Shown here piece by piece: positions 26,923-36,483 of a DNA stretch of 64,000 nt. Below the pieces are notes generated by a model that worked only from the letters and a program-made list of their open reading frames with translations, made no database searches and had not been told where the DNA came from. Source of the stretch: Paraburkholderia phenoliruptrix (GTDB lineage Bacteria; Pseudomonadota; Gammaproteobacteria; Burkholderiales; Burkholderiaceae); assembly GCF_902859825.1 (NCBI RefSeq), contig NZ_CADIKB010000001.1, forward strand, positions 1-64,000, read 5' to 3'. Numbering within the stretch: the stretch's first letter is position 1; each line of letters opens with the position of its first letter. Both the position numbers and the translations under genes were made by a program.

Positions 26923-27294
26923 ATGATTGCGCGCCTGATGTCTTTTGCCTTGCTCGCTGTGTCAGCGGGCTGCATGTCGGCGCATCCGCCGCTCGGCATG
27001 CCCGATCCGTTGGTAATTGGGTTCGACGGCTCGCGCGCGGTGCCGCCCGACTGCGGGAAACTCGCGCAGCCGTCTCACCTGGTCGATGCGGGATCCGGCC
27101 GTCCCGATGTGTCTTTTGGCTGCGCCACGTACACCAACCTGGCGGTCATGCTCGCGCGGCCGGCGGACCTTGTCGCGCCGATCCCTTATGCAGGAGCCGA
27201 CGCGGCGCTCGGAGCGAGCGCGGTGCGCCGTTACGAAGAAGGGCGCGCGACTCCGCTCAATTCGACGTCGACAACCAACAACGTGGTTCATTGA
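26923..27294 (+). CDS. cpaD: CpaD-like pilus assembly lipoprotein
   Basis: This 123-residue lipoprotein has the signal MIARLMSFALLAVSAGC with the lipobox cysteine near residue 17. The C-terminal half contains VSFGCATYTNLAVMLARPAD, the CpaD signature (FGCAT-x3-NLA-x3-A-x-P-x-DL), ending in GADAALGASAVRRYEEG. CpaD is thought to pilot or stabilise the secretin in the outer membrane. It is shorter than Caulobacter CpaD (about 200), but short forms are common in Burkholderia Tad loci. It sits 15 bases after the secretin gene, in the expected place. Confidence 0.8.
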   Translation: MIARLMSFALLAVSAGCMSAHPPLGMPDPLVIGFDGSRAVPPDCGKLAQPSHLVDAGSGRPDVSFGCATYTNLAVMLARPADLVAPIPYAGADAALGASAVRRYEEGRATPLNSTSTTNNVVH

Positions 27295-27309
27295 TCGCGG
27301 AGCATTCCA

Positions 27310-28530
27310 GTGAGCGCCATCGAATCGTTCCTCCGGATCGCGAGCAGCAGCGAAATTAGCGCTGACGATCTGCTTGCGGTCGTGTCCGATCGCGACAGTG
27401 AGATCGCGGTGAAGAACCTGATTGTCGATCAGTCGATAGAAAGCGCGTGCGTGCGCAGAGGAACCATCGACGACGCGATCCAGTTGCTGAGGAATGCTGA
27501 TCGTTCGCCGAGGCAACTAATCGTCGACGTGTCCGGCTCCGAGATGCCGATCAGCGATCTTGCGCGTCTTTCGGACGTCTGCGACCCGTCCGTCGCTGTG
27601 GTGGTAGTCGGGGAACGCAACGACGTGGACCTTTATCGCAGCCTGCTTGGCGCCGGCGTCCACGATTATCTTTTCAAGCCACTTTCTGTCGGCCTTCTGC
27701 AGCGCGCGCTGACGGCGCGCGATCCGGCTGCCGCGGTGCGCACCGGCAATGCCGTCAGCTTCGTCGGTGCGCGTGGAGGAGTCGGCACCACCACCATCGC
27801 AGTGTCGCTGGCGCGCCATCTGGCCGATGTCACGCGTCGGCGCATCGCCTATGTCGATCTCGACCTCCGTGGCGGGGCCGCCAACTCGATGCTCGGACTG
27901 ACCACCAACAACGGGTTGACCGAACTATTGCAGAACCCGCAGCGCATCGATGCACCGCTCATCAGCCGGATGCTCGTGGCGAAGAGCAATCAGCTTCTCG
28001 TCCTCTCGTCCGAGCGACCCTACGGCAACGATTTCGTGTGTCGTCCCGGGGCGGTCTACGAGCTTGTCAATGCGCTGAAGCGCCATTTCCATTACGTGAT
28101 GCTCGACTTGTCGGGCGTCGCCGGAGCAATCGCTGAAGAGGCGCTCGCCGCGTCCGCATTCATCTATATCACGTCCGACCGGTCGGTGCATGGAGCCCGC
28201 GAAACGGCGCGCCTGCTGCGGTTCGCCGAAGACCGCGACAGCGATCCGACGATCACGCTGCTGCTGAACAATCCACACGAACCCGTGGCGGGCCGGGTCG
28301 CCGCCGCCGACTTCAAGCGCGCGCTCGGCCGTGCATCCATGTACGAGTTTCCCTACGAACCCAGGACGCTCGCGGCTGCGGAGAATCTCAGCGAACCGAT
28401 CGCGGCCGGTAAGCCGACGCCTTTCACATCGGCGGTGGTCGGGCTCGCCAACATGTTGACCGGCCGCACTGAGACGGCGCCGCGCAAGCGCTGGTATGAG
28501 CGTCTTGTCGGCAACAGGGGCGGGACATGA
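27310..28530 (+). CDS. cpaE: Tad pilus localisation ATPase CpaE/TadZ
   Basis: This 406-residue protein has an N-terminal atypical receiver-like domain (about residues 25-135: LIVDVSGSEMP in place of the phosphorylation site, with VVVVGERNDVDLYRSLLGAG) and a ParA/MinD-type ATPase domain with deviant Walker A FVGARGGVGTTTIAVSLARH (151-170). CpaE/TadZ proteins mark the pole and recruit the pilus machine. The GTG start at 27310 has GGAG 7-11 bases upstream. It overlaps cpaF by 4 bases. No DxxK-type phospho-acceptor is clear, so the receiver domain is probably not phosphorylated. Confidence 0.88.
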   Translation: MSAIESFLRIASSSEISADDLLAVVSDRDSEIAVKNLIVDQSIESACVRRGTIDDAIQLLRNADRSPRQLIVDVSGSEMPISDLARLSDVCDPSVAVVVVGERNDVDLYRSLLGAGVHDYLFKPLSVGLLQRALTARDPAAAVRTGNAVSFVGARGGVGTTTIAVSLARHLADVTRRRIAYVDLDLRGGAANSMLGLTTNNGLTELLQNPQRIDAPLISRMLVAKSNQLLVLSSERPYGNDFVCRPGAVYELVNALKRHFHYVMLDLSGVAGAIAEEALAASAFIYITSDRSVHGARETARLLRFAEDRDSDPTITLLLNNPHEPVAGRVAAADFKRALGRASMYEFPYEPRTLAAAENLSEPIAAGKPTPFTSAVVGLANMLTGRTETAPRKRWYERLVGNRGGT

Positions 28531-29939
28531 CATTTGGCAAAAGGACCTACGCCGCCGTCGTGCCACCCATGGTCGATAACGACGCGGCCGCAAGCGCAGG
28601 CGCCGGTATCAGCGTAGAACGCCCGCAAGCCGGGGCGACGCCGCTGCGCGCGTCCGCTCCTATCGACAGGCATGAAGCGCTCATCCGCTCCGACAAGTTC
28701 AAGAAGATCCGCACCGTCGTCTTCGCGTCAATGAACATGTCGGCCGCATTGATGATGTCGCGCGAGCAGGTGCGGGCGGGTATCGAGCAGATCGCCGCCG
28801 AAGTGGTCATGGGCGAGCGGCTCAACGTGACGACGGCCGAGCAAACGCTGATCGTCAACGAAATACTCAATGACATGTTCGGCGTCGGCCCCATCGAGCC
28901 GCTGCTCGCCGACGAATCGGTGACCGATATCCTTGTCAACGGGCCGGATCAGGTCTACGCGGAGCGGCACGGTCGGCTCGAGCTGACGCCGCTCAAGTTC
29001 CGCGACAACGCGCATGTCATCAACGTCGCACAGCGCATCGCCGCCGCAGTCGGGCGCCGCGTGGACGAAAGCAGTCCGATGGTCGACGCGCGTCTCGCCG
29101 ACGGCAGTCGCGTCAACGTCGTACTGCCGCCGATCGCGATTCGCGGCGCGTCCATCTCCATCCGCAAGTTCGCGAAGCGCAACATCACGCTCGCGCGGAT
29201 GGCGCAGCAGGGCAATATGTCGCCCGCCATGACGCGGATGCTGAAGATCGCCGGTGCTTGCAGGCTCAATGTCGTGATCTCCGGCGGCACGGGGTCTGGC
29301 AAGACCACGCTTCTGAACGCGCTGTCGCATCATATTGACGAGCATGAACGGATCGTCACCATCGAAGACGCGGCCGAGCTTCAATTGCAGCAGCCGCATG
29401 TCGTGAGCCTCGAGACGCGCCCGGAGAATGCCGAGGGACTCGGCTCCGTTTCGCAGCGCGATCTGGTGCGCAATGCGCTGCGGATGCGCCCCGACCGCAT
29501 CATCCTCGGCGAAACACGCGGGGCCGAGGCGTTCGACGTGCTGCAGGCAATGAACACTGGGCACGACGGCTCCATGACGACCATTCACGCAAACACACCG
29601 CGCGATGCGATCACCCGGCTAGAGAGCATGGTGATGATGGCAAACGGCAATCTGCCGCTGCTGTCCATACGCCGGCAGATCGCGAGCGCGGTGCACCTGA
29701 TCCTGCAGATCGAGCGGATGCGTGACGGCATGCGTCGCGTCACGCGCATCACCGAGGTCGCCGGGATGGAGGGCGACGTCGTCATTACTCAAGATCTCTT
29801 CACGTTCCGCTTTGACACGACTGCATATCAGGACGAGGTACGCGGCGCGTTCGAGTCGTCGTCGCTGCGCCCCGTCTTTTCGGCGCGAGCGGCCTACTAC
29901 GGCCTCGAAGATCAACTGCTCGAGGCGATGCGGCCATGA
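28527..29939 (+). CDS. cpaF: Tad secretion ATPase CpaF/TadA
   Basis: This 470-residue hexameric ATPase powers Flp pilus assembly and probably retraction. Walker [10 protein letters not shown] is at 253-261, Walker B lies in [20 protein letters not shown] (about 320-340) and the conserved His-box region is [18 protein letters not shown]. The N-terminal domain contains [19 protein letters not shown], characteristic of the CpaF branch of VirB11-like ATPases. It is coupled by 4-base overlaps to cpaE upstream and tadB downstream. Confidence 0.95.
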   Translation: MTFGKRTYAAVVPPMVDNDAAASAGAGISVERPQAGATPLRASAPIDRHEALIRSDKFKKIRTVVFASMNMSAALMMSREQVRAGIEQIAAEVVMGERLNVTTAEQTLIVNEILNDMFGVGPIEPLLADESVTDILVNGPDQVYAERHGRLELTPLKFRDNAHVINVAQRIAAAVGRRVDESSPMVDARLADGSRVNVVLPPIAIRGASISIRKFAKRNITLARMAQQGNMSPAMTRMLKIAGACRLNVVISGGTGSGKTTLLNALSHHIDEHERIVTIEDAAELQLQQPHVVSLETRPENAEGLGSVSQRDLVRNALRMRPDRIILGETRGAEAFDVLQAMNTGHDGSMTTIHANTPRDAITRLESMVMMANGNLPLLSIRRQIASAVHLILQIERMRDGMRRVTRITEVAGMEGDVVITQDLFTFRFDTTAYQDEVRGAFESSSLRPVFSARAAYYGLEDQLLEAMRP

Positions 29940-30928
29940 CGCCCGCCGATGTCGTCGCCGCCGGCGCCTTCTTCGCGATCCTGATCACGGGCATGATGGC
30001 GTCGTCGCTGCGCGATCTGGCGCGGCGCAGGACAGCGCCACGCATCCGCAGTCGGATCGACGAGATCGGAGCCGACGTCGCCCGGCAGCGCAAAGCGGGC
30101 CGCCGTGAGCCGGAGCAGGAGCAGGAGCTATTTCGCCGGCGGCACCGCCCGGGAGATGGCGGAGCTTTGTTTGCGTGGCTGCAGAAGCATGCACAACGCG
30201 TGCGCGTGGTGAGCGGCGCGGGCGGCTTCCGGCTGATCGCGGCCGTCGCGATTGCCGCCTTCATCGCTGCGCTCGTGGGTGTCAAGCTGGCTTCGGCTCC
30301 TGAATGGGCGCTGCCTATCGCCGTCATCGGTGTGCCGCTCCTTGCCGTGCGCGCGACGTATCGTTTTCTGATCGAGCGGTTCCGCACGCGCTTTCTGACC
30401 GCTTTTCCCGACACGCTGGATCTGATCATTCGAGCGGTGCGGGCCGGCATTCCGGTCGTGCAGGCCATCAGCACGGCGGGCCGCGAGACTGACGAGCCGG
30501 TGCGCTCAACGTTTCGCACCATGGGCGATGCACTGCGCCTCGGTGCGGATCTGCCCGACGTGCTCGACCAGGCCGTGAAGCGGCTGCAGATTGCGGACTT
30601 TGCGTTCTTCTCCGTCTGTCTGCTGCTGCAGCGTGAGACGGGCGGCAACCTCGCGGAGACGCTGGAGAATCTCGCCTCGATTATCCGCAGCCGACGCGAT
30701 ATCCGCCTGAAGACCAAGGCACTGACCGCTGAGGGCCGGCTTGCAACCAACATCATTTCGGCTGTGCCGTTCGCTATCACGGGCATGCTGTACATCGTCA
30801 ACCGGCCCTATATCGAGCTGCTCTTCATTACACCCGCCGGGCACAAGATCCTGACGCTTTCCGCAGTACTGCTGACGATCGGACTGTGGATGGTACGGAA
30901 AATCTCGCAACTGGATACCTCGCGATGA
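29936..30928 (+). CDS. tadB: Tad inner-membrane platform protein TadB
   Basis: A 330-residue type II secretion system F-domain protein. A membrane helix at the start, a basic linker, two further helices (LIAAVAIAAFIAALVGVKLA and following), then the T2SSF domain with LDLIIRAVRAGIPVVQAIST and QRETGGNLAETLENLA, and C-terminal helices. TadB pairs with TadC to form the membrane platform on which TadA acts. The gene overlaps both neighbours by 4 bases (ATGA). Confidence 0.92.
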   Translation: MTPADVVAAGAFFAILITGMMASSLRDLARRRTAPRIRSRIDEIGADVARQRKAGRREPEQEQELFRRRHRPGDGGALFAWLQKHAQRVRVVSGAGGFRLIAAVAIAAFIAALVGVKLASAPEWALPIAVIGVPLLAVRATYRFLIERFRTRFLTAFPDTLDLIIRAVRAGIPVVQAISTAGRETDEPVRSTFRTMGDALRLGADLPDVLDQAVKRLQIADFAFFSVCLLLQRETGGNLAETLENLASIIRSRRDIRLKTKALTAEGRLATNIISAVPFAITGMLYIVNRPYIELLFITPAGHKILTLSAVLLTIGLWMVRKISQLDTSR

Positions 30929-31872
30929 ACATCCTCGATGCCCGTACGCTTACCAATCTCGCGCTGCTGATCGTGCTGGTCGGCGCCGTTCTCCTCATTT
31001 TGCTTCGCACCGGCAGTACGCGCCATCGGATTGCGCAACGCCTGAGGCACGCCGCCGTGCACCGGGTCGCCGATCCCGCCGCGGAAGAGCGCACGCTCGC
31101 GAACATGCGGCAGCGGCTGACGCGGCGCGTGGCACTGATCGGCGAACGCGTGCCGGTTCTGAATGCCTTTCAACGCGAGAAGCTCGCCGAGCAGCTTGCG
31201 ACTGCCGGCTTTCGCGACCGGCGCACCGTGGCGGGACTGGTCGGCCTGAAGATCGTTGTGGGTTCACTGCTCGCGATCGTCGCCATTGTGTTCGGTGCGC
31301 ATGTGCCTCGCATCGGCGAGTACTTTGTCTTTCGGGTGCTGATGCTGGCGGCGGCTTTCATCGTCGGCATGATCGTGCCGGAGTACGCGCTTGGATTTCT
31401 CATCAGCCGTAGGCAGAGGGCGATCTCCTCGTGCCTGCCGGATGCGCTCGACCTGCTCGTGATCTGCACCAATGCGGGCAACAGCCTCGTCGTCGCGATC
31501 AAGCGCGTGGCGCACGAACTGTTGCCAATCTGCCCGCCGCTTGCCGACGAGCTTTCCGTCGCAGCGGACGAGTTGCAAATGGGCACTGAGAGCGCCACGG
31601 CGCTGCGCAATATGGCGGACCGTATCGGTCTTGCCTCGGTACGCGGACTGGTTACAACACTGATTCAATCGCAGCAGTACGGCACGCCGATCACCCAGTC
31701 GCTACGTATGCTCTCGCGCACCGAACGTGCCGCCCAAATGTTTGCACTCGAAGAAAAGGCCGCGAAGCTCGCCCCGAAGATGACCCTGCCCATGATGCTG
31801 TTTGTGTTGCCGACGGTGGGCCTGATCGCGGCCGGCCCTGCCGTCATTCAACTCATCGCGGTGTTTAAATGA
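30925..31872 (+). CDS. tadC: Tad inner-membrane platform protein TadC
   Basis: From the ATG at 30925 (overlapping the tadB stop) the protein has 315 residues. An N-terminal helix (LTNLALLIVLVGAVLLILL) is followed by central helices and a T2SSF domain with LPDALDLLVICTNAGNSLVV and LIQSQQYGTPITQSLRMLSR, and it ends in MTLPMMLFVLPTVGLIAAGP, typical for TadC. It overlaps tadD by 4 bases. It acts with TadB as the platform for pilin extraction. Confidence 0.92.
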   Translation: MNILDARTLTNLALLIVLVGAVLLILLRTGSTRHRIAQRLRHAAVHRVADPAAEERTLANMRQRLTRRVALIGERVPVLNAFQREKLAEQLATAGFRDRRTVAGLVGLKIVVGSLLAIVAIVFGAHVPRIGEYFVFRVLMLAAAFIVGMIVPEYALGFLISRRQRAISSCLPDALDLLVICTNAGNSLVVAIKRVAHELLPICPPLADELSVAADELQMGTESATALRNMADRIGLASVRGLVTTLIQSQQYGTPITQSLRMLSRTERAAQMFALEEKAAKLAPKMTLPMMLFVLPTVGLIAAGPAVIQLIAVFK

Positions 31873-32738
31873 AACAACACGTCATTTCGTCTTGCCGTTC
31901 GCTCGCTGTGGCATCGGTTGTCGCGGTTTTTGTCCTTGCAGGCTGTGAAAGCACGGGCGCTATCGATTCGCGGCCGCTATCTGGACAACAGAAACTCAGC
32001 CCCGCGAGCGATCTGCACATTGCGGACAGCGCGCTGTCGGCGGGCAATACCGAACTCGCGCTGACCTTGTACGACAAAGCCTTGCAAGCGAGGCCCGACT
32101 CGATTGAGGCGCAACTGGGTCTGGCCGATACCGTGTATCAAGCCGGCGACCTCGAACGTGCACGCGTGCTGTATGCGCGCACGGCGGCCGCTGCCCCGTC
32201 GAATCCGAGGCCGAAGCTCGGTCTTGCCCGCGTTGCACTGCGTCAGCGCCGGCTCGACGCTGCAGCTGCGCTTTACCGCACGCTCGCGGCGCAGCTTCCA
32301 GACAATCCAGTCACGGCCGAGGGTCTCGGTACGGTGCTCGATCTCCAAGGCCGCCACGATGAAGCGCAGGCCGTCTATCGCGCCGCGCTGCGTGCGCACC
32401 CGGAAGTGCAGGGCTTGACGACCGATCTCGGGCTGTCGCTGATCCTCGCTAACAAGCCACGAGAAGCCGCGAACGTGCTGCTTGAGATTGCGGGGCTTGC
32501 CAATGCGCCGCCGCAAGCGCGCCAGAACCTTGCGCTCGCCTATGCGCTGCTCGGCAACAGGAGCGCCGCGAAACAGATACTGCAAGCCGACCTGCCTCCT
32601 GCATCGGTCGAGGACAATCTGCGCTTCTACGAGACTCTCCGTACGAAGCTGGAGCCGCCGGCCGAAGCCGCGGCAGCCGCGCGTCTGGGCGCGGTGTCCA
32701 CGGGGCGCGTCGCCCATGACGCGGAGACTGCGAAATGA
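31869..32738 (+). CDS. tadD: Tad lipoprotein with TPR repeats (TadD)
   Basis: This 289-residue lipoprotein has the signal peptide SLAVASVVAVFVLAGC (cysteine near residue 25). The mature part is built of about five tetratricopeptide repeats, seen as SALSAGNTELALTLYDKALQ, GLADTVYQAGDLERARVLYA and GLGTVLDLQGRHDEAQAVYR. TadD is thought to pilot secretin assembly or to hold periplasmic Tad parts together. It overlaps tadC and tadE by 4 bases each. Confidence 0.9.
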   Translation: MKQHVISSCRSLAVASVVAVFVLAGCESTGAIDSRPLSGQQKLSPASDLHIADSALSAGNTELALTLYDKALQARPDSIEAQLGLADTVYQAGDLERARVLYARTAAAAPSNPRPKLGLARVALRQRRLDAAAALYRTLAAQLPDNPVTAEGLGTVLDLQGRHDEAQAVYRAALRAHPEVQGLTTDLGLSLILANKPREAANVLLEIAGLANAPPQARQNLALAYALLGNRSAAKQILQADLPPASVEDNLRFYETLRTKLEPPAEAAAAARLGAVSTGRVAHDAETAK

Positions 32739-33163
32739 AGGCACGTGGCCCTCGATCCCTTCGTGAGGAAAGAGGCATTGCCGCGCTGGAGTTCGTGCTC
32801 GTGCTTCCTTTTCTGCTTATGGTGCTGTTCGGCATCATCGATGTGAGCATGATTCTGTGCGACAAGGCAGTGATCACGAATGCGAGCCGTGAAGCGGCGC
32901 GCGCGGGGGTGGTGCTGCGTGTGACCCCGTTGAGCAGCACGCAGATCCAGAACATTGCGCTCAGCTATACGCAAAATAGCCTGGTGACAGGAGGGCCCGC
33001 GACTTCGGCGAGCGCCGTCGCACAAGTCGGGACTCAGACATCGGGCTCGCCGCTCACCGTAACAGTCACGTACCAGTACCAGGGGTTCGTGCTCGGTTCG
33101 ATGTTCAGCGCGCTCACCGGCCCGGTTACGATCAGTGCGATCACGGTGATGAACTATGAGTGA
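32735..33163 (+). CDS. tadE: TadE-like pseudopilin
   Basis: This 142-residue protein has a long basic leader ending in EERG, then IAALEFVLVLPFLLMVLFGI, a pseudopilin motif (cleavage after Gly, Glu at position 5) that CpaA should process. A membrane helix and a periplasmic domain of about 100 residues follow. TadE proteins are minor pseudopilins needed for pilus assembly. It overlaps tadD by 4 bases and tadG by 8. Confidence 0.9.
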   Translation: MKARGPRSLREERGIAALEFVLVLPFLLMVLFGIIDVSMILCDKAVITNASREAARAGVVLRVTPLSSTQIQNIALSYTQNSLVTGGPATSASAVAQVGTQTSGSPLTVTVTYQYQGFVLGSMFSALTGPVTISAITVMNYE

Positions 33164-34223
33164 CAGGATCATGCCCCGCCGGACCGCTCACGCCTATCCG
33201 AGACGTCGCGCGTTGGGACCACGAATGCGTCAGCGAGGATCGGTTGTCATGTTCTTCGTCGCTTTCCTGATCCCTTTGTTGATATTCGCCGCATTCGCGA
33301 TCAACATGGCGCGCCTGAGTGTAGTGCGTAACGAGTTGCAGAATGCCGCAGACGCCGCAGCGCTTGCGGGCGCCTCACACTTCATTGCAAATGGCGCCGG
33401 TACGCCTGACTGGGCCGGCGCGGCGTCCGCGACAACCACCGCTATCGCACTGAATGCGTCGGACGGAATCAAATTGTCGAGCGGAACCGTGACAACGGGC
33501 TATTGGAATCTGGCGGGCTCTCCGTCGACCTTGCAGCCAACCACGATTACACCGGGCACCAACGACGCCCCCGCCGTGGAAGTCAAAATAAGCCGCAGCG
33601 CAAACCAGAACGGCGGACTAGTCAGCCTGACCTTCGGCGTACTGTTAGGCGTACCGAGCGTGCCGGCAACCGCCACGGCGATCGCGGTCGCCGCACCGCC
33701 GGGCACCGTGGCAGGTGGACTCTTTCCCGTTGCGCTCGGGCAGTGCCTGTATCAGACGTATTGGGATTCGAGCACCAATCAGCCGAGAGTCGACCCCTCA
33801 ACCGGCAAGGCATACGAGTTTCAGATTGGCAGCGATTATGCATACGGCGGTGGCTGCGATGCGGGTCAGTGGACCTCGTTCACCAGCGTTGCGAACGACG
33901 TGCCGACGATTCGCGGACTGATTGAAAACGGCAATCCAACGTCGCTCAGTATTGGTGACAACATCTACATTCAGCCGGGTGCAAAAACCACGCTGTATAG
34001 CTCGGTGCCGAGCAACACGGTCATCTACGTGCCCATTGTGAGTCAGATCGTCACGAAGACCTTCCAGCCTATCGTTGCCTTTGCCGCCTTCTACGTCGAC
34101 TATGCGGTGGGCGGCAGCGGCAAGTACATTGCGGGCCATTTCCTGACCGGCTACAACATACCGCAGTCTTCGGGCGTGGGTCCGGGCTACGGTGGGTATG
34201 TGCCGCCTCGTCTCGCTTTTTGA
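33156..34223 (+). CDS. tadG: TadG-like membrane protein (pilus-associated)
   Basis: A 355-residue protein with a basic N-terminus (PRRRALGPRMRQRGS), one membrane helix (VVMFFVAFLIPLLIFAAFAI) and the TadG/TadE-type segment LSVVRNELQNAADAAALAGA. The rest is a Gly/Ser/Thr-rich periplasmic domain with cysteines at about 189, 228 and similar positions. Its role in Tad machines is unclear, possibly anchoring or tip-like. It is the last gene of the operon and ends before a degraded region; no obvious terminator hairpin follows. Confidence 0.88.
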   Translation: MSDRIMPRRTAHAYPRRRALGPRMRQRGSVVMFFVAFLIPLLIFAAFAINMARLSVVRNELQNAADAAALAGASHFIANGAGTPDWAGAASATTTAIALNASDGIKLSSGTVTTGYWNLAGSPSTLQPTTITPGTNDAPAVEVKISRSANQNGGLVSLTFGVLLGVPSVPATATAIAVAAPPGTVAGGLFPVALGQCLYQTYWDSSTNQPRVDPSTGKAYEFQIGSDYAYGGGCDAGQWTSFTSVANDVPTIRGLIENGNPTSLSIGDNIYIQPGAKTTLYSSVPSNTVIYVPIVSQIVTKTFQPIVAFAAFYVDYAVGGSGKYIAGHFLTGYNIPQSSGVGPGYGGYVPPRLAF

Positions 34224-34276
34224 CATGCGCACTGACGTCCGGTTCGTCTGACACATGTATCGTGTCGAGATCAAGG

Positions 34277-34612
34277 TCACGGGATGAGAATGCGGGAGAA
34301 TCGGGCGATTTCGAGCCTGCAGGCGATTCCTACGACGGTGACGGCGAATTGCCCCATCACGCGCCTGCTACGCGCCATCAGCATCATGACGATCATGATT
34401 GGTACGGCAGTCACACCGTTGATCACGGCGCTCCAGTAGAGTGCGCGAATCGGATCGAAGTGCATGAAGGTGATGACAACACCGCCGACGATGGCGAGCG
34501 CAATCACCGCGTAAAACTTGCGCGCAAGTGTTAGACGCAGTGCAAGGTTGCTACGCCAGCGGAAGCCCCCGGCAGCGGCATACGCAGCCGGTCCTGTGAG
34601 GACGGGCGTCCG
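34277..34612 (-). pseudogene. Nramp-family metal transporter, C-terminal remnant
   Basis: The minus-strand reading TGPAAYAAAGGFRWR followed by LARKFYAVIALAIVGGVVIT and RALYWSAVINGVTAVPIMIV, ending in RRVMGQFAV, matches the last four helices of divalent-metal Nramp transporters (MntH type). Upstream homology is lost near 34612 and the C-terminal end is altered after MGQFAV, so about two thirds of the gene is missing. The fragment lies just downstream of, and convergent with, the Tad operon. It is a genuine relic rather than an active gene. Confidence 0.8.
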
Positions 34613-35916
34613 GCCAACCGATCGGCACGATCACCGCGACGGAGATTGCTTAGCTCCTGTCGTGGGTGCGGTCGCAATCCGCTCATGGTGTTCAAGCCGC
34701 TCGGTCGCGAGGCCATCGTAAGCACTCGACCTGACGAGTTCGGATCCTATTTCCTTCAAGATCGGAACCACCATCCTGATTGCCGGCGTCATTGCCCCCT
34801 GGCTCGAACTGGCAAGCGTCACAAACTGGACGCTGTGCTTGCGGGAGCGGTGCAATGAGCCGCCGTGCCGAACGGCCCGTGGAGCATGGCACCGTCGCAC
34901 AGCATCGCTTCGGAACATGAGAAACATGTTTACCGGAGCGACCGGGGCCGAACTTTGAAAAACACTTGCGAAAGCTGTCCAGGAACTCGACGCTTATTCG
35001 TCTAGCCCCCGATTGCTGACAACCCTTAGTCGCGGGTGGAACGAACAGTCGTCTTTTGGCTTCGGTCGCAGGTTACGCGACAAAAATACCGCTATTAATA
35101 GAAGAAAACTTATCCTAATAGCGCGGTTCGCCTTGCCATTTTTCGCCGGACATCGCTTGCTGTATCCGCCCAGTTTGCGCGTCCGGGGCCTTAGCTGCGT
35201 TGTTCCTCGAGCCTAAACCTTGGACAGATCGGTTCCGCCCGGTCGCCGAGCGCCGTCGCCCAGCTCACTCGCGGTTGCGTCGTACCTCGTCCGCCAGCGT
35301 GAGCGCTTGACCGTACCAGCGCGTTGTTGGAGCCAGTTTCGCGCCCTCGCTCCCGAAACCGTGATGGGTCAACTAATACTCGGCTGCGACGGATGTCGGC
35401 ATCGGGCTGGTGCAACCTTTGGCAACCCCAGCAGGGTTGCGAGGGGGCGCCACCAACGCGCCGGCAATTCGTCGCGCAGCGCCGCGGTCGCGTGATCGCG
35501 GCTCTAGGCGTTGCGGCGCATGTCTGCAGATGGGCGTTTTCGAAGCGCGAGTCGTGGCCGCCAATCAGCCAAGACGGGTAGGATCTCACACCCACGGACA
35601 AACGGCCGGGTGTAAACGGCCGCATGGCGCTAGCGTTTGGCAATGCTCGTTACCCTCCGGGATGCGCCTTGGCAATGACAAGGAGACAGGCGCTCATCAT
35701 GAAACAGAGACTCCGAGGAGGCGTCCAACGCCAAACGTGGAAGCAGCGGCGGCAAGACCGATAACGATCTGTCGCCCGGAGGCAGGAAGAGACTGCCGCT
35801 GCAGACCACGGATTCCGCCAAGTTCGGCCGGATCTAGCCTCACTTCTTGCTTCGCTGCCATGTTCGGTAGCTCCGGGTATGGTAGGAAGGCTTACCTCTG
35901 ACGCTTCCGGACACAA
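34613..35916. other. Decayed or non-coding zone
   Basis: About 1300 bases without a recognisable gene. Short open frames on both strands have no family signature and no good ribosome sites. It contains an AT-rich inverted repeat at 35090-35123. Considering the neighbouring Nramp remnant, it is probably degraded insertion or duplication material. Confidence 0.4.
35090..35123. promoter_or_regulatory. AT-rich inverted repeat
   Basis: CGCTATTA (35090-35097) and TAATAGCG (35116-35123) form a perfect 8-base inverted repeat around an 18-base A-rich spacer. It is strikingly AT-rich against the surrounding sequence and may be a regulatory site, part of a mobile-element end, or a stem-loop. There is no flanking gene to decide. 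Confidence 0.3.
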
Positions 35917-36456
35917 GTGACAACCGCGAATTTTAAGATAACTGACAATGGAAATCATTGGTGGATTGATTTCGTGACTTGGCTTGCGGCTGTGGAAAAG
36001 CCAAGGTTCAGGAAACCTTCAGCTTACGCGATCAGAATAACTTCGGATGTCCCCGCAGGCTTTGCTGTGTGCGACGATTACGAGGCCACCTTGAACCGAG
36101 ATGCTGTGTGCATTACCCGGACGTATCTGAAAACGGCCGCCATCGGGGCGATGGTTTTGCAATGTGCGGTGCTTGCGTATATCGCGATGATGCCCGTTGA
36201 CGAGGCGGTATTTACCACCGCAACGTTTCGCTATGGGGCTGTTGCCGGGATTGCCGCGTTCGTCGCGACTGTTCGCATCGCTAGCCACATGGCGCAGGCT
36301 CACATCACTGAAATGCGCCTGGCTCAACCGGGAGCAGGTCAGAACTGCCGTACTCATGAGGCTTGGACGGCAGCGCTTCGCCTTCTGTCCCGGGCTAATC
36401 ATTGCTTCACCGGGGAGGTAGTGGATGGCGATAGTTCTTTCCGCCCGAAAGCCTGA
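35917..36456 (+). CDS. Hypothetical membrane protein
   Basis: A possible 179-residue protein with a GTG start and a poor ribosome site. Two hydrophobic stretches, AAIGAMVLQCAVLAYIAMM and YGAVAGIAAFVATVRIASHM, could be membrane helices. I do not recognise a family. It precedes the cytochrome b561 gene by 27 bases on the same strand, which gives some support for a real gene, but the codon composition is less biased than in neighbours and the region is decayed, so it may be spurious. Confidence 0.35.
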   Translation: MTTANFKITDNGNHWWIDFVTWLAAVEKPRFRKPSAYAIRITSDVPAGFAVCDDYEATLNRDAVCITRTYLKTAAIGAMVLQCAVLAYIAMMPVDEAVFTTATFRYGAVAGIAAFVATVRIASHMAQAHITEMRLAQPGAGQNCRTHEAWTAALRLLSRANHCFTGEVVDGDSSFRPKA

Positions 36457-36483
36457 CCCTGCACGCCTACTATTCATCACACG

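Noticed and set aside
35191..35901. Several open frames of 85-163 residues on both strands
   Set aside because: No family signature, poor ribosome sites and Arg/Ala-rich composition; left as non-coding.
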